NCBI GenBank assembly: GCA_003222975.1
Contig: QHXN01000026.1
Location: 62,001 to 126,000, forward strand
Source of the DNA: Acidobacteriota bacterium
GTDB taxonomy: Bacteria; Acidobacteriota; Blastocatellia; Pyrinomonadales; Pyrinomonadaceae
Reading direction: 5' to 3'
Length of the DNA stretch: 64,000 nt
The notes beneath the pieces are model-generated. The model worked only from the letters and a program-made list of their open reading frames with translations, was not told where the DNA came from and did no database searches. This document shows, one piece after another, positions 63,328 to 64,000 of this stretch (position 1 is its first letter; each line of letters opens with the position of its first letter). The translations under genes and the position numbers were made by a program.

Positions 63328-64000
63328 ATGAGATACAAGATCGCACACGACGCGCGCCCGCAGGCCAAGGCGCTTTTGGCGGCGGCGGCGCTCGGCCTCG
63401 CCCTCTGGTTCGTCCCCTATGCGTGGGTTCTGGCCTACCCGTTTAAGCTCTTCGTCACCTTCATACACGAGGGTGGGCACGCGCTCGCCGCCGTGCTGAC
63501 GGGCAACTCCGTCCAGAGCCTGAGCGTCTCGTTCGACACGAGCGGCCTGACCGAGACGCTGACGCCGCGGGGCAGCTACTTCTCGCAGATGCTCATTTCG
63601 AGCGCGGGCTACCTCACCGCCATCGGCTTCGGCGCGCTGCTGCTCTGGCTCGTGCGCCGCCGCGTCAAGGCGCGCGTCGTGCTCGTCGGCTCGGCTGTCG
63701 TCATCGCGGCTCTGACGGTGGTCTTCGGCTTCCTCGTGCCGCTCACCAACCTCTCGTTCAGCCCGTTCACTGTCGTTTCGGGCGTGCTCATCGCCGCGGG
63801 CCTGCTCGCCGCCGCAAGGTACGCGAGCCGCCCCGTCGCCAACTTCCTCGTCAGCTTCCTCGCCGTGCAGTGTGTGCTCGGCGCGCTCTACGACCTGCGC
63901 AACCTCTTCCTGCTTTCGGTCAGCTCGGACGCGCCGACCGACGCGGGCAACATGGCGAACATCTTCCCCGCTTGGCTCTGGCCGCTTTCGACTTCGATCT
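63328..64000 (+). CDS. M50B-type membrane zinc metalloprotease (partial at window edge)
   Basis: The gene runs off the right edge after 224 codons. The N-terminus has a membrane helix (ALLAAAALGLALWFVPYAWVLA), then TFIHEGGHALAAVLTGN with HEGGH, the zinc-binding HExxH motif of peptidase M50B-like proteins. At least four more hydrophobic segments follow, including VVLVGSAVVIAALTVVFGFL. Site-2-protease-like membrane proteolysis is possible, but many members of this family have no known substrate. The ATG at 63328 is preceded by GGAG at a normal distance. Confidence 0.85.
   Translation, partial: MRYKIAHDARPQAKALLAAAALGLALWFVPYAWVLAYPFKLFVTFIHEGGHALAAVLTGNSVQSLSVSFDTSGLTETLTPRGSYFSQMLISSAGYLTAIGFGALLLWLVRRRVKARVVLVGSAVVIAALTVVFGFLVPLTNLSFSPFTVVSGVLIAAGLLAAARYASRPVANFLVSFLAVQCVLGALYDLRNLFLLSVSSDAPTDAGNMANIFPAWLWPLSTSI

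Overview
The window is one GC-rich bacterial chromosome segment. Large outer-membrane receptors with an N-terminal carboxypeptidase-regulatory-like domain (Oar type, no SusD partner), a propeller-type sensor kinase with a NarL-type regulator, and the enzyme repertoire suggest an Acidobacteriota member, perhaps Blastocatellia. This is inference from gene content; no rRNA or tRNA gene was seen.

Positions 1-36000 form a pectin and hexuronate utilisation locus. Extracytoplasmic enzymes are two GH28 pectinases, a CE8 pectin methylesterase, a CE12 acetylesterase, a GH105 and a DUF4861-GH88 fusion that release unsaturated uronates, and a GH43. Import would use an Oar-like receptor and an ExuT-like MFS carrier. 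Unsaturated uronate would pass through KdgF, KduI, KduD, KdgK (two paralogues) and Eda to pyruvate and glyceraldehyde-3-phosphate. For galacturonate there are UxaE (tagaturonate epimerase), SDR reductases and UxaA (altronate dehydratase). UxaC, UxuA and a classical UxaB are absent here. Unusual members are a LarA-like nickel hydroxyacid epimerase homologue, an M24 homologue without most metal ligands, and a NagB-fold protein with altered active-site acids. A GntR/FCD regulator (17358) probably controls the locus: six ATTGGTNNNACC-type sites lie in three promoter regions, one of them over the regulator's own start codon.

Positions 36300-48070 hold a propeller sensor kinase and its regulator, a second Oar-like receptor, a GH3 and a GH16. 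A 12-bp motif (TTCCTACCCCGG) occurs in sense orientation upstream of both the DUF4861-GH88 gene and the receptor gene. Positions 48047-50319 carry a small phosphorelay (two receiver proteins and an Hpt protein) beside the remains of a hybrid kinase. Positions 50400-57132 hold moeA, an S9 peptidase, moaC and a third receptor.

Positions 57205-63274 are an accessory island bounded by a perfect 17-bp direct repeat. It has a truncated tyrosine recombinase at its right end, a broken mobile-element gene at its left end, and between them a 511-residue polymorphic-toxin-like protein: a proline-rich PVYRPQ N-terminus, a charged helical stalk and a C-terminal HAE/CxxC deaminase-like domain. Four small genes lie on the same strand. 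The window ends inside an M50B-type membrane metalloprotease gene.
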